From Nocardioides dokdonensis FR1436 (lineage in GTDB: Bacteria; Actinomycetota; Actinomycetes; Propionibacteriales; Nocardioidaceae): a DNA stretch of 64,000 nt. Made by a program: the position numbers and the translations under genes. The notes beneath the pieces are model-generated. The model saw only the letters and a program-made list of their open reading frames with translations. It was not told the DNA's origin and did no database searches. Each line of letters opens with the position of its first letter. Positions within the stretch are counted from its first letter, which is position 1. Shown piece by piece: positions 35,561 to 45,423 of the stretch. Where the stretch lies: positions 2,356,001 to 2,420,000 of the forward strand of contig NZ_CP015079.1 in NCBI RefSeq assembly GCF_001653335.1, in the 5' to 3' direction.

Positions 35561-35973
35561 GGCCCGCCGACTGCGTCTTCTGCCGCATCATCGCCGGCGA
35601 CGTCGAGGCCGACGTCGTGCTCGAGACCGACGACCTGGTCGCCTTCCTCGACCAGCGCCCGGTCTTCAAGGGTCACGTGCTGCTGGTGCCGCGCGAGCAC
35701 GTGGTGACGCTGCCCGACCTGCCGGCCGCCCTGCGGGATCCGTTCCTGGCCGCGGCCCAGCGCATCGCCACGGCCGCCGTCGAGGAGCTGGGTGCCCAGG
35801 GCAGCTTCGTGGCGGTCAACAACACCGTGAGCCAGTCGGTGCCGCACCTGCACCTGCACGTGGTGCCGCGCACCAAGGGCGACGGGCTGCGCGGGTTCTT
35901 CTGGCCCCGGCAGAAGTACGCCGACGGTGAGCGGGCGGCGTACGCCTCCCGGTTGCGGGCGGCCCTGTCCTGA
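35557..35973 (+). CDS. HIT-family nucleotide-binding hydrolase, probable CTG start
   Basis: About 138 aa. The family N terminus ADCVFCRIIAGDVEAD begins right after the protease stop, yet the frame has no ATG, GTG or TTG before it. The only suitable codon is CTG at 35557-35559, which overlaps the upstream TGA (CTGA) and has GGGGG 7 bp before; the first normal start (GTG 35617) would delete the conserved motif. The histidine triad is VPHLHLHVVPR (HxHxHxx). HIT proteins hydrolyse dinucleotides, AMP-amines or similar. If the CTG is used, translation is coupled to the protease gene. Confidence 0.8.
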   Translation: MRPADCVFCRIIAGDVEADVVLETDDLVAFLDQRPVFKGHVLLVPREHVVTLPDLPAALRDPFLAAAQRIATAAVEELGAQGSFVAVNNTVSQSVPHLHLHVVPRTKGDGLRGFFWPRQKYADGERAAYASRLRAALS

Positions 35974-36102
35974 TCGGCCCTGAGCTGATCCGGCGTCGCC
36001 TCCGTGGTGAGGCGGGACTATCGTTCTGGCGGCGCGGGACAGCATCGCGCGGGCGCGCCGTGCGGCGCGCCGCCGCAGAGCTTCGAAGGAGTTGGACAGC
36101 TG

Positions 36103-36870
36103 ATGGGTCGATTCGACGGACGCGTGGTCGTGGTCACCGGGGGTGCGCGGGGCATCGGCTTCGGCACCGCCACCCGCTTCGCCGAGGAGGGCGCCTCGGT
36201 CGCCATCCTCGACCTCGACGAGACCGCTGCCTCCGAGGCGGCGGGCCGGCTCCCGCTGGTCGACGGCGCCAGGGCCGCCGGCATCGGCGCCGACGTCAGC
36301 AACGGTGCCTCGGTCGAGGCGGCCGTGAGCCGCGTCGTCGAGGAGCTCGGCGGCATCCACGTGCTGGTGAACAACGCCGGCATCACCCGCGACAACCTGC
36401 TCTTCAAGATGAGCGAGGACGACTGGGACCTCGTCATGGGCGTGCACCTCAAGGGCGTGTTCCTCATGACCAAGGCTGCCCAGAAGCACTTCGTCGAGCA
36501 GAAGTACGGCAAGATCGTCAACATCTCCAGCGTCTCGGCGCTGGGCAACCGCGGCCAGGCCAACTACTCCGCGGCCAAGATGGGGGTCCAGGGTCTGACC
36601 CGGACCCTCGGCATCGAGCTGGGCCCCTTCGGCATCAACGCCAACGCGGTCGCCCCGGGCTTCATCGCCACCGAGATGACCGACGCGACCGCCGCCCGCC
36701 TGAAGATGGACGTCGAGGAGTTCCGCGCCCTGTCGGCCGAGGCCAACCCCGTCAAGCGGGTCGGCTTCCCCGAGGACATCGCCGCGGCCGTGGCGTTCCT
36801 GGCCAGCGACGAGGCCTCCTACATCACCGGCCAGACCCTGTACGTCGACGGCGGCGCCAAGCTCGGCTGA
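36103..36870 (+). CDS. Short-chain dehydrogenase, FabG-type 3-oxoacyl reductase
   Basis: 255 aa from the ATG at 36103. Rossmann NAD(P) motif VVTGGARGIGFGTA; VLVNNAGITRDNLLFKMSED, where NNAG and the ITRDNL run are FabG-like; catalytic Ser in ISSVSALGNRGQ and Y-x3-K in NYSAAKMG; C-terminal ASYITGQTLYVDGGAKLG. It reduces 3-oxoacyl-thioesters or similar ketones; whether the carrier is ACP or CoA cannot be told. Alone in the region, so it is probably not the main fatty-acid cluster FabG. Confidence 0.9.
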   Translation: MGRFDGRVVVVTGGARGIGFGTATRFAEEGASVAILDLDETAASEAAGRLPLVDGARAAGIGADVSNGASVEAAVSRVVEELGGIHVLVNNAGITRDNLLFKMSEDDWDLVMGVHLKGVFLMTKAAQKHFVEQKYGKIVNISSVSALGNRGQANYSAAKMGVQGLTRTLGIELGPFGINANAVAPGFIATEMTDATAARLKMDVEEFRALSAEANPVKRVGFPEDIAAAVAFLASDEASYITGQTLYVDGGAKLG

Positions 36871-36912
36871 GCACCGCCCGCCCTCGCCCCACCCCCCCCG
36901 ATCGGAGCCCTC

Positions 36913-37968
36913 GTGCGACCTGTCCGCACCCGTCATGCCCAGCGCCGCCCCCGCGGCACCCGGGCCGCGGTCCTGGTGGCCCTGGTGGCCGTGGCCTGCC
37001 TGGGCCTGGCCGCCTGCTCCTCCGACGACGGGGGCGAGGGCTCCGAGCCGGACGCCGGCCCAGAGGGCCAGAAGGTCAGCAAGGGCGCCACCCTCGACGC
37101 CACCTGGCCGCTGACCGGGCTGCCGGTCACCGGCTCGCAGACCGCAGCCCAGGACCACCCCGTGATGGTGGTCAAGATGGACAACACGCCCTCCAGCGCG
37201 CCGCAGCGTGGACTGGACGCGGCCGACCTGGTGGTCGAGGAGCTCGTCGAGGGCGGGGTCACCCGGCTCGCGGCGTTCTACTACTCACGCATCCCCGGCA
37301 CGGTCGGGCCGGTGCGCTCGATGCGCGCCAGCGACATCGGCATCGTCTCGCCGGCCGGGGCCGCCGTCGTCACCAGCGGTGCGGCACCGGTGACCCTGCA
37401 GCGTGTGCGCGGCGCCGGCATCGACTTCTTCTCCGAGGGCGCCAAGGGCTTCTTCCGCGACTCCGGCCGCGCGGCGCCGTACAACCTCTTCACCGACCTC
37501 GCGGCGACCACCACCCTGGTCGAGTCCGCGGAGGCGCGCCCCGACGACTACCTGCCGTGGGGCGACGCGCAGGACCTCCCGAGGGGCAAGCCGGCCGGTT
37601 CGCTGTCCGCGAGCTTCGGCAGCCACACCACCACCTGGTCCTACGGCAAGGACGGGTGGACCAACTCCAACTCCTACGCGGCCCAGGGCGAGCAGTTCCC
37701 GGCCGACACGGTGCTGGTGCTGCGCGTGCAGGTGGGCGACGCCGGCTACCGCGACCCGGCCGGCAACCCGGTGCCCGAGACCAAGCTCGAGGGCAAGGGT
37801 GACGCGATGCTCTTCCACGACGGGCGCGTGGTGCGCGGCCAGTGGTCGAAGAAGAGCCTGCAGGCGCCGATCGCCCTGAGCGTGCGCGGCAAGGAGCTCA
37901 CCGTGCCGGCGGGTCGGACCTGGATCGAGCTGGTCCCGGCCGCGACCGGCTCGGTCGGGATCGGCTGA
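36913..37968 (+). CDS. DUF3048 (YerB-like) lipoprotein
   Basis: 351 aa from GTG. Signal peptide with lipobox CLGLAAC, then acidic linker. The first DUF3048 half (about 70-190) contains HPVMVVKMDNTPSSAPQRGL and RLAAFYYSRIPGTVGPVRSM; the C-terminal half (about 215-345) ends VPAGRTWIELVPA. The family is common in Gram-positives as surface lipoproteins with unknown function, possibly linked to cell wall or sporulation. Position gives no further clue. Confidence 0.9.
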   Translation: MRPVRTRHAQRRPRGTRAAVLVALVAVACLGLAACSSDDGGEGSEPDAGPEGQKVSKGATLDATWPLTGLPVTGSQTAAQDHPVMVVKMDNTPSSAPQRGLDAADLVVEELVEGGVTRLAAFYYSRIPGTVGPVRSMRASDIGIVSPAGAAVVTSGAAPVTLQRVRGAGIDFFSEGAKGFFRDSGRAAPYNLFTDLAATTTLVESAEARPDDYLPWGDAQDLPRGKPAGSLSASFGSHTTTWSYGKDGWTNSNSYAAQGEQFPADTVLVLRVQVGDAGYRDPAGNPVPETKLEGKGDAMLFHDGRVVRGQWSKKSLQAPIALSVRGKELTVPAGRTWIELVPAATGSVGIG

Positions 37969-37978
37969 GCCCTCCGGC

Positions 37979-38668
37979 TCAGCCCTCCTGCTCGGGCAGC
38001 TCCACCCCGGCCTCCACGAGCGCCTGGAAGCCGCTGATGATGAAGCCGACCGCGGTCTCGACCCGGGCGGCGGCGGCGATGGCGTCGTCGGAGGCGGCCA
38101 CGTCCTCGCCGGCCGAGGACATCGCGCCGAAGAAGATCCGCGCGAAGGTCTGCAGCATGTCCTCGTCGAGGTCCCACGTGCCGGCGGTGAGCACCGCGCG
38201 CACGATGTCGACGACGTTGCCGAAGGTGGAGCGCTCCTCCTGCTCGCGGAAGCGCTCGTAGCCCAGGACCGAGGGGCCCTCCTGGATCACGATGCGCCGG
38301 TACGCCCGTCCCTGCACCACCAGGAGGAATGCCTGCAGGCCGGCGCGGGCCTTCATCCAGGGGTCCACGCTGTCCTTCAGGGCCTGCTGGATGGTCTGCG
38401 AGGCCTCGGTCTCGATGCGCTCGAAGACCGCCTGGAAGAGCGCCTGCTTGCCGGTGAAGTGGTGGTAGAGCGCGCCCTTGGTGACGTCGGCGCCGCTGAC
38501 GATCGCATCCAGGGAGGTGCCGGCGTAGCCGTGCTCGGTGAAGAGCTCCTCGGCGACGTCGACGAGGGCCCGCTTGGTGGAGGCGGAGTACTGCTGGCGT
38601 CGGGAGCCGGCGACCCCGGGCACGCCCGGCACCTTGGGCATCAGCTTGGAGACGGTCGACTTCGGCAT
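37979..38668 (-). CDS. TetR-family transcriptional regulator
   Basis: 229 aa. N-terminal HTH (about 22-70) with ALVDVAEELFTEHGYAGTSL, VTKGALYHHFTGKQALFQAV. C-terminal ligand domain without family match. The upstream region contains a 24-bp near-palindrome (38784-38807) and a second half-site; it is divergent from a hypothetical gene at 38840, the most likely regulated neighbour besides itself. Confidence 0.92.
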   Translation of the reverse strand: MPKSTVSKLMPKVPGVPGVAGSRRQQYSASTKRALVDVAEELFTEHGYAGTSLDAIVSGADVTKGALYHHFTGKQALFQAVFERIETEASQTIQQALKDSVDPWMKARAGLQAFLLVVQGRAYRRIVIQEGPSVLGYERFREQEERSTFGNVVDIVRAVLTAGTWDLDEDMLQTFARIFFGAMSSAGEDVAASDDAIAAAARVETAVGFIISGFQALVEAGVELPEQEG

Positions 38669-38783
38669 GGAACCACCTTAGGGAACGCGGGACGGGTGGC
38701 GGGGAGCCGCCGGGGGTGCGGTGGTGGCCAGCGTCACGCCCGGTCCCACCCCCACAGCGTTGCATACCGTGAGTATGGATGAG

Positions 38784-38807
38784 TACCGTGAGTACGTACC
38801 TACGGTA
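38784..38807. promoter_or_regulatory. TetR operator candidate
   Basis: A 24-bp inverted repeat, two 12-bp arms matching at 10 of 12 positions. The left arm's ACCGTGAGTA also occurs 20 bp upstream (38765-38774), so two sites on the same helical face may exist. Located 116 bp from the TetR start and 33 bp before the divergent gene. Confidence 0.6.
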
Positions 38808-38839
38808 TGTGAATATTCGACCGCACGGGAGAAGACGCG

Positions 38840-39364
38840 ATGACCCGCACCACGCACCGCCACCGCGGAGAGACCCTCCGCCGCGTGATCGCCGCCGCCG
38901 ACCAGCGTCGCGACGGCCACCTGCCGCTGCACGTCGAGGGCGTCGACGAGGCGTTCGCCGACGAGCTCGACCTGCTCGGCGCCCTCCAGCTGCGCTGGCA
39001 CACCCGGCTCGGCGGACACATCGAGCGGGCCCTGGTCAACGACCCGCTGGACCTCGAGCAGGCGGTCGTCACCGCGTGGCGCGCGACCGCCGAGGGCCTG
39101 CCTGGCGTCCGGGCCGTCGTGGACCACCACCGCGAGCACCCGCTCGACGACCGGATGCGCGCCGCCATGGACAAGGCCGTGCTCAAGGAGCGGGCCTTCC
39201 TCGCAGTGATGGCCGGCCAGGCCAGCGCCACCGACGCCGGCGCCGCCTCGGTGGGCGCCCGGCTGGAGGCGAAGGCCCGTGCCGGTTGGCAGCCCACCGC
39301 CGTCCGCGGCCAGGTCGGTCGCCCGACCCTGCTGCACCGGCTCCGCGCGGCACTCGCCGCCTGA
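38840..39364 (+). CDS. Hypothetical helical protein
   Basis: 174 aa, soluble and mostly alpha-helical. It contains RRVIAAADQRRDGHLPLHVE, ADELDLLGALQLRWHTRLGG and HREHPLDDRMRAAMDKAVLKE. The charged, His-rich middle might bind metal or nucleic acid; no family is recognised. Divergent from the TetR gene and directly behind its presumed operator, so likely its target. Confidence 0.65.
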   Translation: MTRTTHRHRGETLRRVIAAADQRRDGHLPLHVEGVDEAFADELDLLGALQLRWHTRLGGHIERALVNDPLDLEQAVVTAWRATAEGLPGVRAVVDHHREHPLDDRMRAAMDKAVLKERAFLAVMAGQASATDAGAASVGARLEAKARAGWQPTAVRGQVGRPTLLHRLRAALAA

Positions 39365-39674
39365 GTTCCTCTGACCGGCCCGGTCCTCCTACCGGGCCGC
39401 CCGTTCTCGTCCCGCGGCAGTTCATGGCGTACGACGCCGCGCCGTCGGTCGAGCAGGGAGGCGCCCTCTATGCGATTGAGGTGTGATGACCGAGCGCACG
39501 GATCGCGGAATGAGCGGCTGGTGCGAGGGCTTCGTAGTCAGAAGGACCGAACAGCCTTCGCGTCGACGGCCCCCGCCCAGCGGGCCCCCTCGAGGGGTCT
39601 TCGGTCCTTCCGGCTACGGCGCGAGGCCGCACAAGCCGACCGTCCGAGGCTCGGCATGAGAGTGCGTTTCGGGC
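39365..39674. other. 310-bp segment without a recognisable gene
   Basis: No coding family signal. It holds a 10-bp inverted repeat GAAGGACCGA (39541-39550) and TCGGTCCTTC (39601-39610) with a 50-base GC-rich interior, possibly a terminator-like structure or the edge of a lost mobile element next to the truncated DUF222 gene. Confidence 0.45.
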
Positions 39675-39953
39675 TCAGTAGGGACACACCCAGTTAGTCG
39701 ACCTGGTCGCATTCGAGTGCCACACCGCCACCGACGGGGAGGCGTTCCGTTCCTGGACCGCCACCAACTCGGCCTGCACCAGGGCCCGCGAGCGCAGTTC
39801 GACCAGCCGGGCCTCGGCCCGAGCGATCTCCACCAGCACGTCCGCAGTGGCGCCCTGGCTCATCGACCACGCCGGCGTACCAGCCACGTCGTCGAGCGCC
39901 GCGTGCACTCTCGCGACAGCACCGCCGATGGGGTGCGGCGCGGTGGTGACCAT
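39675..39953 (-). pseudogene. Truncated DUF222/HNH family gene (N-terminal fragment)
   Basis: 92 codons from the ATG at 39953. HPIGGAVARVHAALDDVAGT, ARAEARLVELRSRALVQAEL and VAVWHSNATRST match the N terminus of DUF222-HNH proteins. The homology then stops and the frame ends within a few codons (NWVCPY). The remaining ~350 residues including the HNH motif are missing, so it is a remnant. Confidence 0.75.
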
Positions 39954-40066
39954 GCTGAGGATTATCCAGCCCAGCCAGCAAAGCACCAGGTCAGAAGCCG
40001 TTTTCCACAGACGCAACGAAAGTTCTTTCGACGCTCCTCGCGGCGGTGTGAACGCGACTGGTCGAA

Positions 40067-40109
40067 GGTGCACAACTGACTGCTCGGTGGTGCAAAAGTG
40101 ACTGCTCGC
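40067..40109 (-). repeat. Dispersed intergenic repeat, copy A
   Basis: In reverse orientation it reads GCAGTCACTTTTGCACC then GCAGTCAGTTGTGCACC about 21 bp apart. The unit is shared with 47478-47521, 49326-49420 and 63947-63990. It sits 23 bp before the yqgE start. Confidence 0.75.
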
Positions 40110-40131
40110 GCATCCGCGGCATAGTGGTCCC

Positions 40132-40695
40132 ATGGCGACGGGCGAGGCACGGGCGGGGATGCTGCTCGTGGCCAGTCCTGCCCTGCTGGACCCGAACTTC
40201 GTCGACACCGTGATCCTCGTGCTCGACGCCGACGCCGACGGTGCGCTCGGCGTGGTGCTCAACCGGCCGAGCCCGGTGCCGGTCGCCGAGGTGCTCGCCG
40301 ACTGGGGGCCCGTGGTGGCCGAGCCCGACGTGCTCTTCCAGGGCGGGCCCGTCAGCACCGAGGGCGCGCTGGCGGTCGCGCACCGGGTCGAGCCGGGGGA
40401 GGAGCCGCTCGGCTTCCGCTCCGTCACCTCGACGTTGGGCCTGGTCGACCTCGACACCCCGGTCGAGCTGCTCGCCGGGCACCTCGACGCGCTGCGGATC
40501 TTCGCCGGGTACGCCGGCTGGGGTGCCGGGCAGCTCGACGACGAGATCGCCGAGGGCAGCTGGTACGTCGTCCCGGCCCACGACTCCGACGTCTTCCGCG
40601 AGGAGACCACCGGGCTGCGCCGCGACGTGATGCGCCGCCAGCCGGGAGAGCTGGCCTGGCACTCCACCCGGCCCATCGATCCCGACCTGAACTGA
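40132..40695 (+). CDS. YqgE/AlgH family protein
   Basis: 187 aa, normal for the family. Motifs: GMLLVASPALLDPNFVDTVI, GALGVVLNRPSPVPVAEVL, LFQGGPVSTEGALAV and RIFAGYAGWGAGQLDDEI, followed by WYVVPAHDSDVF. YqgE is widely conserved; its fold resembles adaptor proteins and its function is not settled. An upstream dispersed repeat may influence its expression. Confidence 0.92.
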   Translation: MATGEARAGMLLVASPALLDPNFVDTVILVLDADADGALGVVLNRPSPVPVAEVLADWGPVVAEPDVLFQGGPVSTEGALAVAHRVEPGEEPLGFRSVTSTLGLVDLDTPVELLAGHLDALRIFAGYAGWGAGQLDDEIAEGSWYVVPAHDSDVFREETTGLRRDVMRRQPGELAWHSTRPIDPDLN

Positions 40696-40721
40696 GGCCG
40701 GGTCTCGCGTAGGGTGCTTCC

Positions 40722-40997
40722 GTGAGCAGCTTCGGATTCGGGACCGGCACCGCCGTCGATGAGGGCGTCCGCGAGGACCGCCGCACCGTCCCGACCGACG
40801 AGGGCGACCACGAGCGGTTCTCCCACTACGTCGACAAGGACAAGCTGACCGAGGCGATGGTGATGGGCACGCCCGTCATCGCACTGTGCGGCAAGGTCTG
40901 GGTGCCGAGCCGCTCGCCGGAGAAGTTCCCCGTCTGCCCGGACTGCAAGGACGTGTGGGAGTCCTTCAAGGACAACACGGGCGGTTCCGACGCGTGA
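40722..40997 (+). CDS. DUF3039 protein
   Basis: 91 aa from GTG. Family motifs: HERFSHYVDKDKLTEAMVMG, PVIALCGKVWVPSRSPEKFP and a C-x2-C pair in VCPDCKDVWESF, suggesting a small zinc-binding protein. Actinobacteria often keep it next to yqgE or a helicase gene; the next gene overlaps by 4 bp. Confidence 0.9.
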   Translation: MSSFGFGTGTAVDEGVREDRRTVPTDEGDHERFSHYVDKDKLTEAMVMGTPVIALCGKVWVPSRSPEKFPVCPDCKDVWESFKDNTGGSDA

Positions 40998-42820
40998 CGG
41001 GCCCGCACCAGCCGGACATCCCCCTCGACGACGGGTCCGGCCCCTCGCTGACGCCCGCGCTGCCCCCCGCCTGGCCCGAGCGGGCCGCGTGGGGCACCGC
41101 GCCGTCGTTGCGCGCCTGGCAACAGGCGGCGATGGAGCAGTACTTCTCCGAGCAGCCACGTGACTTCCTCGCCGTGGCGACGCCCGGCGCCGGCAAGACC
41201 ACGTTCGCGCTCTCGGTGGCCGCCGAGCTCCTGGGGCGCCGCATCATCGACCGGGTCACCGTGGTGGCGCCGACCGAGCACCTGAAGACCCAGTGGGCGC
41301 AGGCCGCCGAGCGGGCCGGCATCCCGATCGACCCGGCGTACGCCGCCGGCAAGGGCAGGACCTCGCAGGACTACGTCGGCATCGCCGTCACCTACGCCGG
41401 GGTCGCGGTCAACCCGCTCGCGATGCGGATCCGCACCGAGCGCTTCAAGACCCTGGTCATCCTCGACGAGGTGCACCACGCCGGCGACGCGCTGTCGTGG
41501 GGCGAGGGCGTGCGCGAGGCCTTCCAGCCCGCGACCCGTCGCCTGGCGCTGACCGGCACGCCGTTCCGCTCCGACGTGAACCCGATCCCGTTCGTCACCT
41601 ACGCGCCGGGTCCCGACGGCATCCCGCGCTCGGCCGCCGACTACACCTACGGGTACTCCCACGCGCTGGCCGACCACGTCGTGCGCCCGGTGCTCTTCCT
41701 GGCCTACTCCGGCGAGATGAGCTGGCGCACCCGCGCCGGTGACGAGATCGCCGCGCGGCTGGGCGAGCCGCTGACCAAGGACCTGACCAACCAGGCGCTG
41801 CGCACCGCGCTCGACCCCGAGGGGTCGTGGATCCCCTCGGTGCTCGCGGCCGCCGACAAGCGTCTCTCCGAGGTGCGCCGCCACGTCCCGGACGCCGGTG
41901 GCCTGGTCATCGCCACCGACCAGGACAGTGCGCGGGCCTACGCCAAGACGCTGCGCCAGATCACCGGCGAGTCGCCCACGGTCGTGCTCTCCGACGAGAA
42001 GGCCGCCTCGAAGAAGATCAGCGCCTTCGCCGCCGACGAGTCGCGCTGGATGGTCGCGGTGCGGATGGTCTCCGAGGGCGTCGACGTGCCCCGGCTGGCG
42101 GTCGGGGTCTGGGCCACCACCACCTCGACGCCGCTGTTCTTCGCCCAGGCCGTGGGTCGTTTCGTGCGCGCCCGGACCCGCGGCGAGATGGCCTCGATCT
42201 TCCTGCCCTCCGTGCCCCGGCTGCTCACCTACGCCTCCGAGATGGAGGTCGAGCGCGACCACGTCCTCGGACGCACCATCACCGACGAGGACGACCTCTT
42301 CGCCGCCGAGGACGACCTGCTCGCGCAGGCCAACGCCGGCGAGTCCGCCTCCTCCGACGAGCAGTTCCTGCCGTTCGAGGCGCTGGGCTCCGAGGCCCGC
42401 TTCGACCACGTGCTCTACGACGGTGCGACCTTCGGCCACGAGGGCGAGGTCCAGGTGGGCTCCGAGGAGGAGATGGACTTCCTCGGCATCCCCGGTCTCC
42501 TCGAGCCCGGCCAGATGCGCGACCTGCTGCGCCAGCGCCAGTCCGACCGGGCCCGCAAGCAGAAGCCCACCGCCGCGGCCGCGGCCGCGCCGGTCCCGAG
42601 CATCGAGCAGGTCTCCACCCACGAGCAGCTCGCCGTGCTGCGCCGCGAGCTCAACGGGCTGGTCGCCGCGTGGTTCCACCGCACCGGCCAGGCGCACGGC
42701 ATCACCCACTCCGCGCTGCGCAAGGAGTGCGGCGGACCGGCCGCCGCGATCGCCAACGCCGAGCAGCTGCGCGCCCGCATCGACCGCGTCCGCGAGTGGG
42801 CGGCCCGCAAGTCCGGCTGA
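40994..42820 (+). CDS. DEAD/DEAH-box helicase
   Basis: 608 aa from GTG at 40994, overlapping the DUF3039 stop (GTGA). Superfamily 2 motifs: I ATPGAGKTTFAL, II LDEVHHAGD, III LALTGTPFRSD, with the C-terminal RecA domain including VAVRMVSEGVDVPRLAVG and VGRFVRARTRGEMAS (motif VI). C-terminal ~170 residues contain an acidic part and IEQVSTHEQLAVLRRELNGL. The family couples ATP hydrolysis to DNA or RNA strand separation; the in vivo substrate is unknown. Confidence 0.92.
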   Translation: MTGPHQPDIPLDDGSGPSLTPALPPAWPERAAWGTAPSLRAWQQAAMEQYFSEQPRDFLAVATPGAGKTTFALSVAAELLGRRIIDRVTVVAPTEHLKTQWAQAAERAGIPIDPAYAAGKGRTSQDYVGIAVTYAGVAVNPLAMRIRTERFKTLVILDEVHHAGDALSWGEGVREAFQPATRRLALTGTPFRSDVNPIPFVTYAPGPDGIPRSAADYTYGYSHALADHVVRPVLFLAYSGEMSWRTRAGDEIAARLGEPLTKDLTNQALRTALDPEGSWIPSVLAAADKRLSEVRRHVPDAGGLVIATDQDSARAYAKTLRQITGESPTVVLSDEKAASKKISAFAADESRWMVAVRMVSEGVDVPRLAVGVWATTTSTPLFFAQAVGRFVRARTRGEMASIFLPSVPRLLTYASEMEVERDHVLGRTITDEDDLFAAEDDLLAQANAGESASSDEQFLPFEALGSEARFDHVLYDGATFGHEGEVQVGSEEEMDFLGIPGLLEPGQMRDLLRQRQSDRARKQKPTAAAAAAPVPSIEQVSTHEQLAVLRRELNGLVAAWFHRTGQAHGITHSALRKECGGPAAAIANAEQLRARIDRVREWAARKSG

Positions 42821-42836
42821 GGCCTAGGATGACGGC

Positions 42837-43490
42837 GTGCCGGCCGAGACCTCCCAGACCCTCGACCGCGGGCTGCGCGTCCTCGAGACCCTGGCGACCT
42901 CCGCCGGCGGGCTGACCGTCACCGAGCTCGCCGCGCGGCTCTCGGTCAACCGCACCGTCGTCTACCGGCTGGTCAGCACCCTCGAGCAGCACACGCTCGT
43001 ACGCCGCGACGCGCGCGGTCGCCTCCACGTCGGGCTGGGCGTGCTGCACCTGGCCTCCGCCGTGCAGCCGGTGCTGCGCGACCTCGCCGGGCCGGTGCTG
43101 CGCCGGCTGGCCGAGACCGTGGGCTGCACCGCCCACCTGACCGTGGCCGAGGGCGCCGAGGCGCTGGCCGTGGCCGTGGTCGAGCCCTCGTGGACCGACT
43201 TCCACGTGGGCTACCGGGTCGGCACCCGCCATCCGCTGGCCCAGGGCGCCGCAGGTCGGGCGATCCTCCTGGCCCGCAGCGGGCGCGCGCCGGCGGCGTA
43301 CTCGGTGACCGAGGGGGAGCTGCAGACCGGTGCGCGCGGACTAGCCGCCCCGGTCCGCGACGTCGAGGGGCTCGAGGCCAGCGTCGGCATCGTCACCCTC
43401 GGTGTCCTCGACGAGCGGGTCGTGGCCCGGGCCGTGACCGCCGCCGCCGACGAGGTCGCCGACCTGCTCTCGGGTCGCGCCGCGAGCTGA
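42837..43490 (+). CDS. IclR-family transcriptional regulator
   Basis: 217 aa from GTG. The N-terminal winged helix is TLDRGLRVLETLATSAGGLT and ELAARLSVNRTVVYRLVSTL. The C-terminal effector domain is short but retains HPLAQGAAGRAILLA and ASVGIVTLG. IclR proteins often control aromatic catabolism, which fits the hppD locus 600 bp downstream; its own target is uncertain. Confidence 0.9.
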   Translation: MPAETSQTLDRGLRVLETLATSAGGLTVTELAARLSVNRTVVYRLVSTLEQHTLVRRDARGRLHVGLGVLHLASAVQPVLRDLAGPVLRRLAETVGCTAHLTVAEGAEALAVAVVEPSWTDFHVGYRVGTRHPLAQGAAGRAILLARSGRAPAAYSVTEGELQTGARGLAAPVRDVEGLEASVGIVTLGVLDERVVARAVTAAADEVADLLSGRAAS

Positions 43491-43496
43491 GGGACC

Positions 43497-43997
43497 TCAG
43501 GTCGCCGCGGCCCGGACGAGGGGGAGGGCCCGGTAGCCGACCTGTGTCGCCAGCGCGATGACGGTCGAGGAGCGGGTGATGGCCGGGTGGGCCAGCACCC
43601 GGTCGATGACGCGCTGCAGGTCGGCGTTGGAGCCGGCCACCACGCGGGCGAAGAGGTCGCCGGCGCCGGTGATCGTGTGCGCCTCGAGCACCTCGGGGAT
43701 GCGGGCGAGGTGCTCGCCGACCACGTCGTGGCCGCTGGCGCCCCCGGCCCGCGCGTCCTCCGGCCGGGTGCCGGCGTCCTGGCGGATCTCCAGGGTCAGG
43801 AAGGCCGTGACCGGGTAGCCGAGGGCGGCGGGGGAGAGGTGCGGGCCCCAGCCGGTCACGACGCCGCGCTCGACGAGCTTGTCGAGCCGGGCCTGCACGG
43901 TCCCCCGGGCGACCCCGAGCCGGCGCGACGCCTCGAGGACGCCGATGCGCGGCTCGGTGCTGAAGAGATCGATCAACCTGACGTCCAGATCGTCCAT
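43497..43997 (-). CDS. Lrp/AsnC-family regulator, probable regulator of hppD
   Basis: 166 aa. N-terminal AsnC HTH: LDVRLIDLFSTEPRIGVLEA, SRRLGVARGTVQARLDKLVE; C-terminal RAM domain: GHDVVGEHLARIPEVLEAHT then ITGAGDLFARVVA. It is divergent from hppD, with an 82-bp intergenic region containing a 10-bp inverted repeat. Such a pair suggests control by tyrosine, phenylalanine or a keto-acid; that is inference from position. Confidence 0.92.
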   Translation of the reverse strand: MDDLDVRLIDLFSTEPRIGVLEASRRLGVARGTVQARLDKLVERGVVTGWGPHLSPAALGYPVTAFLTLEIRQDAGTRPEDARAGGASGHDVVGEHLARIPEVLEAHTITGAGDLFARVVAGSNADLQRVIDRVLAHPAITRSSTVIALATQVGYRALPLVRAAAT

Positions 43998-44009
43998 GGG
44001 TGCTCCTTC

Positions 44010-45305
<1,296 letters not shown>

Positions 45306-45323
45306 GCCGGCCGCGGGGCCGGG

Positions 45324-45339
45324 GGTGACGCAGGTCACC
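45324..45339. promoter_or_regulatory. Palindrome upstream of the first paralogous lipoprotein gene
   Basis: GGTGAC GCAG GTCACC, 19 bp after hppD and 85 bp before the lipoprotein start. It matches the core GTGA-N6-TCAC of CRP/GlxR sites. A similar but N7-spaced palindrome lies before the second paralogue. Confidence 0.5.
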
Positions 45340-45423
45340 GCCGCCCGGCCCATCCGGAGGGCGCCTGTCCCTCGAACCCCTGTCGTCAGAAGTTGAAGCA
45401 CCCACCCCGACAGGGAGCACCCC

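Noticed and set aside
39470..39697. 75-codon plus-strand open frame
   Set aside because: Arg-rich random composition, overlaps the end of the truncated DUF222 gene, no ribosome binding site.
45307..45322. Small hairpin after hppD as a terminator
   Set aside because: Only a 6-bp GC stem with no T tract; too common in this base composition to call.
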